Source: Psococerastis gibbosa | Lineage: Eukaryota > Arthropoda > Insecta > Psocodea > Psocidae | Direction: 5' to 3' | Length of the DNA stretch: 64,000 nucleotides | Assembly (NCBI GenBank): GCA_963971405.1 | Contig: OZ020485.1 | Coordinates: 4,278,001-4,342,000, forward strand | Part shown: piece by piece, positions 48,201 through 57,842 of the stretch | Numbering within the stretch: the first letter of the stretch is position 1 | How the letters are laid out: every line of letters starts with the position of its first letter | Translations under genes and position numbers: made by a program | Notes under the pieces: generated by a model | What the model saw: the letters and a program-made list of their open reading frames with translations, nothing else | Databases searched by the model: none | What the model was told of the DNA's origin: nothing

Positions 48201-51200
48201 GTTACAAAGGAAAAAGGGGTTGTTGGATTATTATTTTCCTATGACTTTTTATAGTCCCATAGATCCCTTGTCCAATGCCAATGACCCCATGTATTTCGGA
48301 CATTATTTGTATTGTTTACGTAGGAATGTTTGGCCATTGGCAAACTGGCAAACGACGTTCTCGATGTCAGCAAGCTACACCGGCTAATTACCTAATGGAG
48401 AAGCTGGGAAAAACGTACCATTGACGCAATGAAACAGGTGAAAACATGAATTAACCAAGTACAGATACGAGTCGATACCAAACTAACTTAAGTTTAAGAG
48501 GTAACCTTCTGAGTCCTGGTTTTAACCGAAACTAGGGGATTTAGACGACAGAACCCAGAACAGCTATAGTTTGCCGTGCCGGGCCGCCGCGCTGGCAACT
48601 CTACCAGAGGATAAGGCGCAGCAAAGTAAGTATTATTATGCCGTTACACATATAATAAGGTGTATACAATAATATAGGCTACTTACGGCCATTGGCATTT
48701 ACAAAAAAGGGGTTGTTACAAATCAAGTTCAATAATTAGAGCCAATCGTTGTTGTTATACAGACGGGCACATGTCAACAAATTGTATAAAAGCTAAAGGA
48801 TTTTATATTTTTGACAACTCCGGACTCCCTTTTTAGAGCAGCAGTTTCCAAGGTTCAAATGCCCCTCCCTGGCATCGCCCTAGTTGCGGGGTACGCTGAT
48901 ATTTTATGGGGAAGTTCGTCGAATTGGACCATTGGTGTAAATAGGGGTCCCCAGGTCCACCCGGAGCCCCCCCCCCCATGATTTCTGGTGACAAAGACGT
49001 TACGGAGGCTAAAGGCATAGTATCCACAATAATGAAAGGGAAATTAATTCTTCACTGAGAGAAATATTGGGCTGTTTTCAAGTATCGGACACCCATTTTT
49101 CGGTCCGATAACGAAATTTTGAAAACTTATCGTAGATTACTACACATAAGATATCGGACCACTTCTCCGATAACCCAGCAAAATCTCCGTTGCGTTTTCG
49201 TTGAGCTGTTACTCCGATAAAAATTACACGATAAGTTATCGGAATGAAACTTCTTCCCCCATAAATTAACGGAGTGACCTCCGATATCTTATCGAACTTG
49301 TAATGCCTCTATAAGATATCGTTGCTTGGTCGATGATACTTTAAAGGAGCTCTGGCACATCGATAATCCAACGTCTAAAAAATGTACGATAAGATAAGAT
49401 GACCTAACTGAGACGAAAACTTATCGAATTCACTGGATATGGTCCGAAAAGTTATAGGCTACGCAGCGCGTGTTTTTCGCACTAAAATTTAAAATCATAT
49501 TGCTTTAATACGACATCTATATTCGTAAATATGGAACGAAAGTAAAAAATTATATATTACATAAAAAAACTACTTTGCATTGCTATTGTAGGGAAAAATT
49601 AACCATTAACCAATTCCCCTGGGGGGGGGGGGTATATATAATATGACTTTGGAAAATAAAATGCAAATACATTTTTGTATATGTGCGGTATAGACGGATG
49701 CATCTGTTAGCGTCCAAAGAAATTCAAACCTCATTTTTGCTATTCGTTAAAAGTTGTCATGAAATTGTATTTAAAAGTAAACGAAATGGGGAAAAGTTTC
49801 ATTTTGTAAAAGTATACTCAAATTTGCTGGATATCTTTAGGTTAATTGATTACCCGTGTCAAACGGTTGCATAACTAATAAATAGATTTGAATATTTTCG
49901 ATTAGAATGGGTTCTCCCTGATGCGACGTTTAGTTATCGTACCAAAAGTCCTTGAACTCTAGTCCTTGTACTCCTAGTCAAAAGTTCGAAAAGTTATCGT
50001 AGTTGCGTTACGCCTGTCTATCACAATTAACTTCCGAAAAGTTATCGTAAGACCCACGTAAGATATCGGAGACTAAAAAAATGTTATCGGAGTGGTCAAC
50101 CCCCATTTAAATTATCGGAGCAAGTTATCGTAGTTGAAGGTCTGCACATGCGCAGTTCGGAATTTCCCCCTGCGTCACCGGCCCGCGCATCTTGCATTAA
50201 CGGACCTTCTCTTCAGTGATCAGTCCTTCATTCCTTCCCTTAGAGCTCCCTCACGTAATAGTTGGGGCTGTTTGGAAGCGCATCATTATTTCATATGCCT
50301 AGCGTCTCAAGTCTTCTATTTAAGGCAGTAGAAGAATTATTTCTCTGCATTTTGATATATACGATTGATTGGTCACATAATTATAATGGGTCCGCGTCAA
50401 AATAAAGAGAAATATTTCTTCTAGTGTCTAAAATGCTTTTAAGCTCTAGCCTGTAGTGAATATTTCCCGTGAAATTTTATCTTAGCTTAAGCCAAAAAGC
50501 TGGACTAGAAAATATTCTTAATTTGGTTGTTCAAAATTGATTGTATCTAGACTATTATGTTCCTAATTGCCAATATACTGTTTATAGGCTACATCATTTT
50601 AATTTTATGTACAGTTGTACATTGCATTATATTGTTGAAGTGTTCCTTTCATGCGGCTGCAGGGTGAAATAAATGTCGTGCATAGATAGCGCCCAGTGTT
50701 GCAACGTGCTGCATCTATAGGGAGGAGAGAGGGGAGGCGGCGATGAGGGGCGGCGTTTGGATATATATACATATTTAGGGGGCTCGTGTATATATATGGG
50801 TGTATTAATACAGAGTGCATATATATATATATATATGTACCAGATCCTCCCTATATATATATATATACTGCCAGCGCTGCCGCTGCCCCCCCCCCCCCCG
50901 GGATGCAGCTACGATAGGGTATCGTAGGTAGAAGCGGAGCTTAACGATGGATTATCGGAGCTACTGCCCTTGAAGATTTAGGGTCCGATAACTTAAAGGA
51001 GTTTTAACTCATAAGTTTTCGTAGTGAATTATCGGAGCATATAAGTATCGGAGTTATGGAAGACGATGAGTTAACGAAGAGGATTTATCGGAGTACCGAT
51101 CCGTTCACTTATAGTACCGACTACGTTGTCACGCATCATCGATTCCGATATCATATATGTGGCATTTCTCTCAGTGTTGGTATGCTTATTTCACATGGGT

Positions 51201-51772
51201 TCCTAAAGCCCCCCCAGAAATTTTGGGAATTTACGCCAATCAATTCGACATTTTGTTACAGTGAAGAATATTTGGCGATTGGCTACATTAAGTGAATAAC
51301 AACGTTATATAGGAGCATATTTGAATCCGCCTTAAGGAAATCGCGTCAACCGAGATTTTCGTCCGTCGTTCTCCTGCAGCCTGAGCGAGGCGATTATAAT
51401 ACCGGGGTTAAATAAATACCTTAGGATTATAACTGTAAACAAACAAATTTTGAATGGCACTTTCCATTATAAAATTATCTGGTTTACATTTTTAATACCA
51501 GGGGATTAAATAAATACCGGTATCATAATCGCCTCGATCAGGCTGCAGGTACACTATACAGTATAACATACTATATACGATCGTCTGACGTAGGCCTACT
51601 TACTGTCATTTTTGGTAGCAATAATTGACGCCGTTCCAAAATACGGTATAGTCGGTGGTCCGGGAATTTTGTTAAGTTCCCTCACGTAACTCGGCCAGTG
51701 GTAATGCTTAGGAAATAACACTTGCAGGACAAACACTAGAATTATTACAGTGTAAAAAATAAACAGTAACAT
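42236..51772 (-). CDS. Cytochrome P450 family 4 (CYP4C-like), intact gene F
   Basis: 501 aa, ten exons: 51604-51772, 48040-48146, 46834-47019, 46184-46271, 45043-45239, 44554-44620, 43767-43876, 43248-43485, 42772-42951, 42236-42399. GT-AG introns throughout; the exon 9 donor is GTGGGT. The start [12 protein letters not shown] gives a hydrophobic ER anchor and hinge [13 protein letters not shown]. Helix C is [15 protein letters not shown], the CYP4 signature [13 protein letters not shown], ExxR ETLR, then DPDRF, and heme loop [11 protein letters not shown]. Exon 6 is two codons shorter and exon 10 one codon longer than in B and D. Intron 1 (3.5 kb) holds a CACTA-like element; intron 2 holds a second exon 2-like exon. 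Monooxygenase role from family knowledge; substrate unknown. Confidence 0.93.
44270..44405. mobile_element. Degenerate foldback tip in intron 6 of gene F
   Basis: 'cgtataaggaaagctttatg' and 'caacggattttgatgaaatt' match the tip and inner blocks of the FB left arm; the rest has decayed. Intronic. Confidence 0.5.
45735..46112. mobile_element. Palindromic MITE, GGCGCCC family, copy 3
   Basis: A 378-bp inverted repeat in intron 4 of gene F. Ends GGCGCCCATTCCATTGACCGG; flanks TAA (left) and TTA (right). Same nested structure as the copies at 1658, 10151 and 55259. Confidence 0.82.
47322..47432 (-). mobile_element. SINE family B head fragment
   Basis: Reverse-oriented tRNA-like head ('gggtgaaagtcagagtccgt', then 'accactactatacatgtcct') plus a little body. 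The 3' half is missing. Intron 2 of gene F. Confidence 0.7.
47570..47691 (-). CDS. Second copy of CYP4 exon 2 (exon 2'), open and phase-preserving
   Basis: Minus strand, flanked by a 'gatttgcag' acceptor and a GTTATC donor. The 122 bp are 15 longer than the normal 107, keeping phase 2 codon remainder plus 40 whole codons with no stop. Reads [15 protein letters not shown], then R-L-D-N-I-G-E-Y-G, and ends A-G-N-I-E, aligned with exon 2 of gene F (S-I-I-N-E-Y-G-P, ... A-D-V-E). It could replace exon 2 in an alternative transcript; using both would also keep frame only if phases allow (phase 1 in, phase 0 out, so not in series). The weak donor argues for a recent relic. Confidence 0.65.
47827..47946. 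mobile_element. Short MITE between exon 2 and exon 2' of gene F
   Basis: A 120-bp inverted repeat with ends 'ttgatacatagtttgtggcc' followed by 'gtcat'. No coding capacity. Confidence 0.7.
48243..48470. repeat. Dispersed repeat R, copy 3 (inverted)
   Basis: Reverse complement of 15344-15570: 'catgtatttcggacattatt', 'ggccattggcaaactgg', 'acagatacgagtc'. Intron 1 of gene F. Confidence 0.6.
48570..48712 (-). pseudogene. Relic of a CYP4 exon 1 donor region in intron 1 of gene F
   Basis: 'tataggctacttacgg.catt' followed by 'ggcattt' matches the 3' end of exon 1 and donor of the lone exon at 40495. About 100 bp to its left ('ggcaactctac..gaggataa', then 'ggcgcag') also match 40405-40490. Only about 30 bp of coding sequence remain. 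It marks another duplication of the same first-exon segment. Confidence 0.65.
49053..51176. mobile_element. CACTA-like (CACTG-ended) non-autonomous element with subterminal motif arrays
   Basis: 2,124 bp in intron 1 of gene F. Ends are inverted CACTGAGAGAAAT, flanked by TT on both sides. About 25 copies of a short motif (TTATCGGAG, CTCCGATAA, TTATCGTAG and close variants) cluster in 49083-49450, 49930-50130 and 50910-51155. On the left most read as CTCCGATA, on the right as TATCGGAG, so the arrays point inward as an inverted pair. No transposase frame is present. CACTR ends plus subterminal repeats are typical of CACTA/CMC elements (established); assignment here is inferred. The middle is filled with AT and G/C simple repeats. 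Confidence 0.8.
51373..51549. mobile_element. MITE with CCTGCAGCCTGA ends
   Basis: A 177-bp inverted repeat: CCTGCAGCCTGAGCGAGGCG on the left and its near-complement on the right, then 'attat.ataccgg' and 'aaataaatacc'. Ends 54 bp from the exon 1 donor of gene F. Its inner end motif also occurs at 3478 and 4420. Confidence 0.8.
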
Positions 51773-51988
51773 CTTCAGTAAATTTTTAAGATACTATTAG
51801 TCGACCCTAACTTGATGACCAGAGCGTTAAAAAGAAAATAATAGTTTATTATCAATGATTATTGTGTTGGCTTATCAATATGATTACTCTAGAGTTTTCA
51901 AACGGAGGGAACTGACATTCATGCTCATTTATTCGCACTTTATTTTACCCTAGCTGGCGCTAAGGACATAGGGAGCATATTGATGAGT

Positions 51989-53015
51989 TGAGGTTTTTAC
52001 GAAATGTCTGTTTGATCGCCGATTTGGGGGAAACTACTCGGTGAATTTCAATGAAATTGTCTTTTTTTTTTTATGTGTTTACAGAAATCATATCTGGGGC
52101 CATTTTTTGTTATTTTGGTTTTTTTACCTCCAAAAACTAAAAGAACCGGTCCGAGTTTACTCGAACATGCTTTCCAATTTATGAATTAGTAGGGAGAGAA
52201 AATGATTAATTTCATGGTAAATAATTTTCCCATGGTTAAATAAAAAAGGGGGGGTCGTACACCTGACGTCACTGGAGGTGACGTAAATTCTAGATAGGAC
52301 AGACCAACACATTACCACACAGCAATAATGGCAGGGCACGCAATGCATTTCAGCGTGAATTTGCTTTCATTTTTTCAAACAAAAACTTTTTGCACAAAAC
52401 CAAATAGTTTTTTGGGAAAGCAAACTGTCCGGTTTCGTTACTCAATTTAACACCTAAAACATGCCTGAAGGTAGAAATCATCGATAGAAAGGTTTCGCAG
52501 AAAAATTATTTTTTAGTCATTTTTCATTAAAATTAAGTTATTTTTATTTTTTTAACCCCAAAAGCAAACTATCAAGGGGTAAGCGACCCCCCACGTTTTA
52601 TTAACATTAATAACGACTAGAGTATATGTGAATTTAAAAGAAATCGTTGGGGCCGTTTTTGAGAAATAATGTTTTTAGACGTTTTTTTTTGGAGTTTTTT
52701 GAAAATAAACCCCCCCCCCCCCCAAATTGAGTTAGCCCAAAATAAAAAAAATAATCCCGAGGTATGATTTTTGTGAACCAACATGTCCAATTTCACACAA
52801 ATCCACCGAGTAGTTTGTCCGGAAATCGATGAACAGACAAACAGACAGACAGACAGGCATACATACAGACAGACATACATACAGACAGACAGAGCGACAG
52901 ACAGAAATTTCGTAAAAACCTGGGACCTCAAAACGTGTAAATCCGTTGAAATCTCGGAATCGAAAATTTCGACCATCACAAAGCTTTCCGTATACTACGT
53001 ATAAATTGGAAAGCA
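51989..53015. mobile_element. Foldback element FB4 (left arm mostly lost, right arm complete)
   Basis: A truncated left arm (51989-52135) is followed directly by a right arm from 'aaaagaaccggtccgagttt' to 'ctacgtataaattggaaagc'. The C run at 52710-52723 and the GACA block match FB1. It begins about 215 bp upstream of the start codon of gene F, so it may overlap that promoter. Confidence 0.8.
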
Positions 53016-53139
53016 AAAAAAAAACAGCTGAAAAATATTTTTCTCCAAAACGGTTCAACGATTTTATTTAAATATAAATATATTTTAGTCGCTATGATAG
53101 TTAACAAAACCCAATAAGTCGCGTGCCTCCTGATAGTTT

Positions 53140-53230
53140 GATTCTGTGTGTTCCCAAGGTCCAAATTGTCACAATGATCGCCAATATGCGCAAGAAGAGG
53201 CATTACAATGAGAAAAGAAGACGAGAATGG
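53140..53230 (+). mobile_element. LINE C-terminal fragment
   Basis: Plus frame C-V-P-K-V-Q-I-V-T-M-I-A-N-M-R-K-K-R-H-Y-N-E matches the C-terminal pattern at 38999-39175. Short and isolated. Confidence 0.5.
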
Positions 53231-53989
53231 CTAGTCTCTGCAGTATGAAATCTCAATTCTCAAGGCTTATCAAAGTATAAGCTTACAAAGATTGAGTAGA
53301 TAATACACATCTATCTTTATGATTATATTGTACTATTGTAGTCTTATATTAGGATTTATTAAGTTACACATTATCATTTACTGTATAATCCAGCTGTTAA
53401 ATTAATATCGTTGCAAAAATCATATTGTGTTTTCTTTTACTTCATATCACCATATAAGTATAGCCTATTATTTACACCAAACAGCGGTGTTATGGGGGAA
53501 CTTAACTCCTCGCAATAGTCTATTGTAGCCGAATAGTTTTTATTGTATGGGGCCCCTCTCCCCCCAAAGGATGGGTTTTGATGAGCCGTAGATACCGGCC
53601 AGGTGGACCGTGCTCAATTTGAAAGCGTAATTCCAAACGTTTCGTCAACATCTGTGGTCCACATCATCCTAACACGGCACAAAAATCTTAATGACTCCAT
53701 TTTACATAGGCTAAGCCCAAGGAATGCGCAATTTTAAAAGAAAACACTAAACTGTATAATATGTACAATTTGAATACAATTTTTAAGACAAACGTCAGGA
53801 CTTGGTCCGTGTACAAATTCTCTGTATGAAATACAATGAAAACGGTAGGATTAGGAAAAACAGGCTCAAAACGTGGATACATAGCGTGTAGCTGTGAGTT
53901 TTGTCCCTGAGCAGGCCTGAAAAATAAAAAAAGTACGATTAGGTATAAATAACAATGTACCGAGGGACATTATTTTGAGCCTAGGCCAA
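53231..53989. other. Intergenic, no gene recognised
   Basis: AT-rich sequence. The 64-codon minus frame at 53688-53882 has no recognisable motif. Confidence 0.35.
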
Positions 53990-53992
53990 CTT

Positions 53993-54140
53993 ATAGTGGC
54001 CCATTGGTCCCTTGTCAACGACCCCATGGATATAGAGCATTATTTTTATTGTTTCCGTAAGAATTTTGGGCCATTGGCAAACTGGTATACGTCCTCGATG
54101 ACAACCTACACCGGTTACAAGCGATAATGGACAAGCTGTG
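53993..54140. repeat. Dispersed repeat R, copy 4 (inverted)
   Basis: 'ggcccattggtcccttgtca', 'ggccattggcaaactggtat' and 'cctacaccggttacaagcga' match copy 3 and, inverted, copies 1 and 2. Confidence 0.6.
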
Positions 54141-54369
54141 ACCAGCTTACTAATGGCGTAGGGTAACAAGCAGCACCACCAAGTTTGGGTACGACTGGCA
54201 CGAGTCATACGCTTAGGTATAGGTTAGCCGTAAGAACGTATCTTAGGGGGACCGTTCTCTTTGTTTCTCCAAATTTATACTTCTTCAGTTCTTCTTCTAA
54301 TATTCCGTCAACGTGCCCCAGCCATCTTCATCCGAAGGAGCCCGCTATACCCACTAGCCTCATTATATG

Positions 54370-54680
54370 ATTATGTGATGTGTTGTTTCTAACGCCTGCT
54401 TTCAGCATTTCTGCTTTTTAAGCAACCCTGTCAGCTTGGCCGGGGGAGTGAGTCTGTTTGTTAACTTGAGGCACCCAAAGGGCAGACTCTATCACCTCGG
54501 GGAAAGGGGAGTTGACTAACAGGGTGGACCTCCTGATTATAGTGGATTCCGAACCACTTGGGGAACATGGTAAAGTCACACGATTAAATCGGAGGTGACC
54601 AGGACTCGACTTATACTGCCTAAACGCGTTATCATGTCCCACCAGGTTCCCCTGCCAACGCTGTGCACACTACCAAGTTG
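54370..54680. repeat. Dispersed repeat S, longest copy (inverted)
   Basis: Reverse complement of 19640-19915 over nearly its whole length, beginning 'gtgttgtttctaacgcctgc' and ending 'gcgttatcatgtcccaccag'. Two related fragments lie at 27602-27735 and 57232-57390. The element's class is unknown. Confidence 0.6.
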
Positions 54681-54871
54681 CCGCAGTTTGAAACATGCTC
54701 AGCTCTAATGGAATCAACATGGTAAGGCCGCTGGCGGATGACTATGTGATGTGATGTGATTATATAGCAGTATTAAATGGAGTATCTAACACTGACTTTT
54801 TAAATTAACTTTCGTTGAAGAGGCAACCACCACGTTATAACTGAAAATAGGGGATAGATAAAAACTGTACT

Positions 54872-54950
54872 TGGCGGGATTCGAACCCACGATCTACGCT
54901 TAACCGGGGCGTCGTCTTAACGATCACAAGCCCGCACAAGCACAGTTGAT
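54872..54950 (-). mobile_element. tRNA-derived SINE family A, left arm copy
   Basis: Minus strand: D-arm-like 'gtgatcgttaagacg', anticodon-loop-like 'ccggtta', and B box 'gggttcgaatcccgcc'. It is followed on the gene-distal side by the conserved SINE A tail (54793-54860). A related decayed copy lies at 61620-61725 and tail fragments at 33782 and 48490. Confidence 0.65.
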
Positions 54951-54973
54951 GAATTTCCTCTACTTATGTATAT

Positions 54974-55191
54974 GGCGGCAATTCCACCGACGTCGTTTTT
55001 CATTATGCATGTGCATGACGTTGTAGCAGACAACATTAATAAGTCTCTGCCATATTTTAATGAGACTATAATGTATATACTTAACTTATCTATTATAAAT
55101 TAAGTTATAATATGGTAGAGACTTATTAATGATGTCTGCTACCACGTCATGCACATGCGCAATGAAAAACATCGTCGGTGGAATGGCCGCC
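54974..55191. mobile_element. Palindromic MITE, GGCGGCA-ATTCCACC family
   Basis: A 218-bp inverted repeat with GGCGGCAATTCCACCGACG ends and exact TAT duplications (54971-54973, 55192-55194). It shares 'tgacg..gtagcagaca' with the other GGCG MITEs but has a different middle. Confidence 0.88.
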
Positions 55192-55258
55192 TATAGCCTA
55201 CTCGTATTGACATGATTCGTAATGTTAGACAGGTTAGCACAGCCGCACAACTATCTAA

Positions 55259-55644
55259 GGCGCCCATTCCACCGACCGGCTAGGGCTATTTACAAAAACA
55301 GTGACGTGGTAGCAGACATTCAAGACTTAGGCGGGGTTTCCACCGACCTCGCATTGCAGAATTGACGGAAATGTTTATTTTCCTCTATGCCATAGTTAAA
55401 ATTGATTAATGATCATACAGTAAAATCACAAACAAACTAAAATTAAAAAAATGGCGTCATGGGATATGTTATGTAGCCTACTAACATTTTAATAGATTTC
55501 TATAAAAAGAAAAATTCTAATTTCCGTCAATGTCATTTGCATTCTGCAATGCGAGGTCGGTGGAAACGGCACCTAAGTCTTGAACGTCTGCTACCACGTC
55601 ACCGTTTTTGTAAATAGCCCTAGCCGGTCGGTGGAATGGGCGCC
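55259..55644. mobile_element. Palindromic MITE, GGCGCCC family, copy 4 (best preserved)
   Basis: 386 bp, ends GGCGCCCATTCCACCGACCGG on both sides, with exact TAA duplications (55256-55258, 55645-55647). An inner pair of 'gcggggtttccaccgacctc' / 'cgaggtcggtggaaacggca' looks like the ends of a second MITE nested precisely at the centre. Confidence 0.9.
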
Positions 55645-55784
55645 TAACCGAACAAGTCTGTGAGCTTACTTTCGGTTCTGTTAGATTGTTTTGTAGCTGT
55701 GCTAACCTGTCTTACATTACGAATCATGTCAATACGAGCATATACATAAGTACAGGATATTCATCAACTGTGCTTGTGAGTTGT

Positions 55785-55862
55785 GCGGGTTTGTGGTCGA
55801 GCGGTTAAGACGACGCCCCGGTTAGACGTAGAACGTGGGTTCGAATCCCGCCAATTCCAGTT
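55785..55862 (+). mobile_element. tRNA-derived SINE family A, right arm copy (tRNA-like fold)
   Basis: 'gggtttg' and 'caattcc' can pair as an acceptor stem (one mismatch, one wobble). 'gtcgagcggttaagac' makes a D arm, the 7-base loop 'ccggtta' would give anticodon GGT, and 'gtgggttcgaatcccgc' makes the T arm. The anticodon stem has one mismatch and the variable region is irregular, and an inverted copy exists 0.9 kb away, so a SINE head or tRNA pseudogene is more likely than a working tRNA gene. Confidence 0.6.
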
Positions 55863-55895
55863 TTTATATATCCTCTATTTTCAGTGATTCATGGG

Positions 55896-56631
55896 AACTG
55901 AACCACCGACATAAGTTGGCCAGTTCGGGAAGGAGGAATAGGGAGTAATGATTCACCAACCATAGCTGACGATGACCCTCCCATATCGGCCCCTGGACTA
56001 TTTGTTAGCTGTCAGCTATATATTACATAAAAATAAAGTTCCTTGTATAATTTACAAGGCCTAAAAGTATGGTTCCTCACCGTTTTTGTAAAAATTAAAA
56101 AATCTGGAGTTTTATGATTATCCAACCAAGTTAGTAAAGTACAGTACTACAATATAGTAATAATATTTTACCCCTAAAACCGACCTAGCCCATAGGCAAA
56201 ACTGTTATATTTTTATATTGTATATTTATTGTTTTATAGAAATGGTAAATAAGTCATTCATTCATTGATGACCCAGGGGCCGGAGAGAGTAACCTCCACC
56301 CGTCCTCAACCCCATGGACCCTCTTAGGCTGTAGTGCTACAGTGTTGTTGTTGTTGTTACTCTAGTATTTGACTATTGAATATTGACTATATTCTATTGT
56401 ACCTATTATTGGGCAATGGATTGCTCCGTAGCAGCAGCACTCATACGAACCATTAATTTAATTGTTAATCATGGGAAATATTTCGAAAGCCTTTTCAACT
56501 TCTGGGTCAAAAACGTATTATGGTTGCAGTGCTGATAATTCAACAAAAAATCAAATATGTTTAAAGTTAATTAATTAATTAATTAATTAATAGCGTCGAT
56601 ATAAGAAATACTTAATTTCTCAATACTTATT
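55896..56631. other. Intergenic, no gene recognised
   Basis: AT-rich, with a short (GTT)n tract near 56344 and (TTAA)n near 56568. No exon seen. Confidence 0.4.
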
Positions 56632-56935
56632 GTAGAGTATGCTCTTGTATGGAAGTAAAACATGGTGCATTTATGAACAGAACAAAAAAAGCCTTTGAGA
56701 TGTGGTGCTATTGAAGAATACTGAAAATATCATGGAGACACCATGTAACCAACGAAGACGTACTCCTTACCATGAACCAAAAGAGATCTATAATTGCCGC
56801 CATTTCAATAAGAAGAAACAAATGGATGGGGCATGTTCTGAGACATGAAAGATTCCTCAAGAACATCAATTGAGGGTACGGTTGAAGGCACTAATTCAAG
56901 AGAACGACGGGTGGTAGAGGACCTAAATTATGACA
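56632..56935 (+). mobile_element. RTE-like LINE fragment, degenerate
   Basis: Plus strand reads L-L-Y-G-S-K-T-W, then E-M-W-C-Y-stop-R-I-L-K-I-S-W, then N-E-D-V-L, then R-R-N-K-W-M-G-H-V-L-R-H-E. These are typical C-terminal reverse-transcriptase motifs with stops and shifts. Flanks unclear. Confidence 0.75.
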
Positions 56936-57842
56936 TGAATACCTAGGACGCGACACCTACCTTGTAGGTACTAAAAAGGACCGCACAACATAGACAAGAG
57001 TGGTGAAGGAGATTGAAACATTCGCTGCAAACCAATTGACAGATTGAAACTCCCGAAGTAAAATTCATAGCGATGGAATATAACTAAAAAGTCTTTCCGG
57101 CCGAGTTACGGGACAAAGCAGTAGAATCCGGGAAGATCTCTAGTAGTAGTGTTGGTCGGGTTAATAACGACTTAGGCCTCATATTTGGGCCCATAGAGCG
57201 ACCCCGACTTGACCATCCTATGCCAGCCCATAGGAGAGTGGACCTCCTGATTATAGTGGATTCCGAACCACTTGGGAAGCACAGTCAAGTCACACGATTA
57301 GTTCGGAGGTGACCAGGACAAGTCCTACCATGTTTCCCTACCGGCACTGTGCACACGACCAAGTTATCTGCAGCTTTGAACCTGCTCTGGTCCGCTGGAT
57401 TCAACTTGGTATGGTATCCGGGAGGATAGGCCGTGGTCGTTCTGAAAGTGCACATCTTGTTGCCGCAACTGTTGCTGCTGAGCTTGAGAAATACAATCTT
57501 AGAAGTCTACGCAGTTCCACTGAAGATGTCGACCACATTAATTGCTGACGAAATCTCTTAGAGGAAGCTTTCTACACTGTCACTGAGGCACTAGCACAAT
57601 GACAATGACAAATCTACCTGATTTTGACGATTTTATTTTATACTTTACATGTATTGTATAATTTAAAGGAAATATATATTGTATTGTATTGTATTGTAAA
57701 GGTTTGAAAGTACGCTTTCAGAATGACCGCGGCCTATCATCCCAGATTCTACTGCTTCGTCGGAATCGTCGCATAGGGATGGAGTTTGAGAACATTACTT
57801 GACTAGTAATAGTCGTCTTGTGGCTGCAAGGTTGTTACTTAC
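56936..57842. other. Intergenic, repeat S fragment at 57232-57390
   Basis: 57232-57390 is repeat S ('tggacctcctgattatagtg', 'ttccgaaccacttggga'). The block around 57710-57768 (inverted) recurs at 59717-59770 in the sense 'gcagtagaatccgggatgat'. The last exon of the transporter (TM12 and C-terminus) should lie here or further left, but I could not identify it. Confidence 0.4.

Larger units (their letters stand above)
54790..55895. repeat. Nested palindrome with tRNA-like arms and two inserted MITEs
   Basis: The outer arms (54793-54973 and about 55720-55895) are inverted copies carrying SINE A. The inner arms (55195-55250 and 55690-55745) continue the palindrome through 'tgacatgattcgtaatgtta'. 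Removing the MITE at 54974-55191 (TAT duplication) and the MITE at 55259-55644 (TAA duplication) leaves one inverted repeat of about 300 bp per arm. Confidence 0.75.

Noticed and set aside
55785-55862. Working tRNA gene with anticodon GGT
   Set aside because: Mismatches in two stems, irregular variable arm and an inverted copy nearby make a SINE head or pseudogene more likely.
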